Assembly: GCF_019090165.1 (NCBI RefSeq)
Contig: NZ_JAHRIB010000149.1
Span: 62,001 to 126,000 of the forward strand
DNA from: Streptomyces sp. BV286
Lineage (GTDB): Bacteria; Actinomycetota; Actinomycetes; Streptomycetales; Streptomycetaceae
Length of the DNA: 64,000 nt
Direction of reading: 5' to 3'
Positions 63,115 through 64,000 of the stretch are shown piece after piece; within the stretch, counting starts at the first letter, position 1; every line of letters starts with the position of its first letter. The notes under the pieces are model-generated. The model did no database searches and was not told the DNA's origin. It worked only from the letters and a program-made list of their open reading frames with translations. The position numbers and the translations under genes were made by a program.

Positions 63115-64000
63115 GCTGGCCCTCCATCGGGACGGTGTTCATCAAAGACGTGAAGCGGTCGAACAGGTAGGCGGCGTCGTGCGGGCCCGCTGCCGCCTCG
63201 GGGTGGTACTGGACGCTGAACGCGGGCTGGTCGAGCAGCTGCAGCCCCTCGACGACCTGGTCGTTCAGGCAGACGTGGCTGACCTCGGCCCGCCCGTAGG
63301 GGGTCTCGGAGACCTTGTCGAGCGGCGCGTCGACGGCGAAGCCGTGGTTGTGCGCGGTGACCTCGACCTTGCCGGTCGTACGGTCCTGCACGGGCTGGTT
63401 GATGCCCCGGTGCCCGTACTTGAGCTTGTAGGTGCCGAAGCCGAGGGCGCGGCCGAGGATCTGGTTGCCGAAGCAGATGCCGAACAGGGGCGTCTTCCGC
63501 TCCAGCACGGCCCGCATCAGGGCGACCGGGTGCTCGGCCTGCTCCGGGTCGCCGGGGCCGTTGGAGAAGAACACGCCGTCCGGGGCGACCGCGTAGATCT
63601 CCTCGACGGTCGCGGTGGCGGGCAGCACGTGCACCTCGATGCCGCGCTCGGCCATGCGGTGCGGGGTCATGCCCTTGATGCCGAGGTCCACGGCGGCGAC
63701 GGTGTACTTCTTCTCGCCGATCGCGGGGACGACGTACGCCTCCTCGGTGGCCACCTCCTCGTAGAGGTTGGCGCCCTTCATCTCGGGGGCCCGGCGCACC
63801 TCGGCCAGCATGGTGGCGTCGTCGGGCAGGCTCTCGCCGGAGAAGATGCCGACGCGCATGGCGCCTCGCTCACGCAGGTGGCGGGTGAGCGCGCGGGTGT
63901 CGATGCCGCTGATGCCGACGACTCCCTGCGCGGCCAGCTCGTCGTCCAGCGTGCGCCGGGAGCGCCAGCTGGACGGCACGCGCGCGGGGTCGCGTACGAC
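63107..64000 (-). CDS. carA: Carbamoyl phosphate synthase small subunit (5' end outside window)
   Basis: The glutaminase subunit that feeds ammonia to CarB. The window holds the C-terminal 297 or so codons up to the right edge; the start lies beyond it. Visible are the end of the N-terminal domain (GVVGISGIDTRALTRHLRERGAM) and the class I amidotransferase domain with the nucleophile in FGICFGNQILGRALG and the catalytic His-Glu in VQYHPEAAAGPHD. The stop TAA at 63107-63109 overlaps carB. Confidence 0.96.

Overview
The window is chromosomal DNA from a Streptomyces species or close relative. It is very GC-rich with strong third-position GC bias, uses many GTG starts, and carries actinobacterial hallmarks: RbpA, the sIHF nucleoid protein, long-form HisG, a PriA without a helicase P-loop, and a GuaB1-type protein. 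From memory, the gene order matches the S. coelicolor stretch from about SCO1420 to SCO1484, so this is core chromosome and not an island. I saw no tRNA, rRNA, CRISPR array, insertion sequence or phage gene.

Layout. 1-9.4 kb: end of a UMF1-type MFS gene, rbpA behind a sigma-R type promoter, fxsA and a polyprenol-phosphate mannose synthase, an amidohydrolase with an Lrp regulator, and an uncharacterised two-gene unit with a phosphotransferase. 9.4-20.6 kb: acyl-CoA dehydrogenase, a GH18 chitinase with a DasR/chitinase-type promoter, a TetR regulator, a small membrane protein, a Tat-exported C39-like peptidase, a uridine kinase-like protein, an EccA-like AAA+ ATPase and two coupled DUF21/CBS membrane proteins. 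20.7-25.8 kb: a leftward rib-his cluster (ribE-ribM-ribBA-ribH-hisE-hisG-PH protein) behind an FMN riboswitch. 25.9-26.1 kb: a second chitinase-type promoter with no chitinase behind it, apparently a relic. 26.1-32.2 kb: a ROK regulator divergent from an MFS gene over a palindromic operator, an NCS2 permease, a GH6 hydrolase and a DUF5995 protein.

32.2-39.6 kb looks like an amino-acid catabolic module. A davB-like lysine 2-monooxygenase and a davA-like amidase, an Lrp regulator and an APC permease lie here. The davA and permease upstream regions share phased CGTTGCG boxes, which suggests one regulon. A four-copy 75-bp repeat array lies between two of these genes. 39.6-50 kb: an HTH protein, GNAT, guaB1, a secreted RNase with its barstar, a SorC regulator, rpe, an MMPL transporter, rsmB and fmt. 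50.3-64 kb is a housekeeping run, nearly all leftward: priA, metK, coaBC, rpoZ, gmk, sIHF, pyrF, pyrD, carB and the 3' part of carA. It joins pyrimidine synthesis with guanylate kinase, RNA polymerase omega, CoA and SAM synthesis. The most interesting signals are regulatory: the orphan chitinase promoter, the paired CGTTGCG arrays, tandem hairpins before the 50.3-kb HTH gene, and a dispersed hairpin repeat family.
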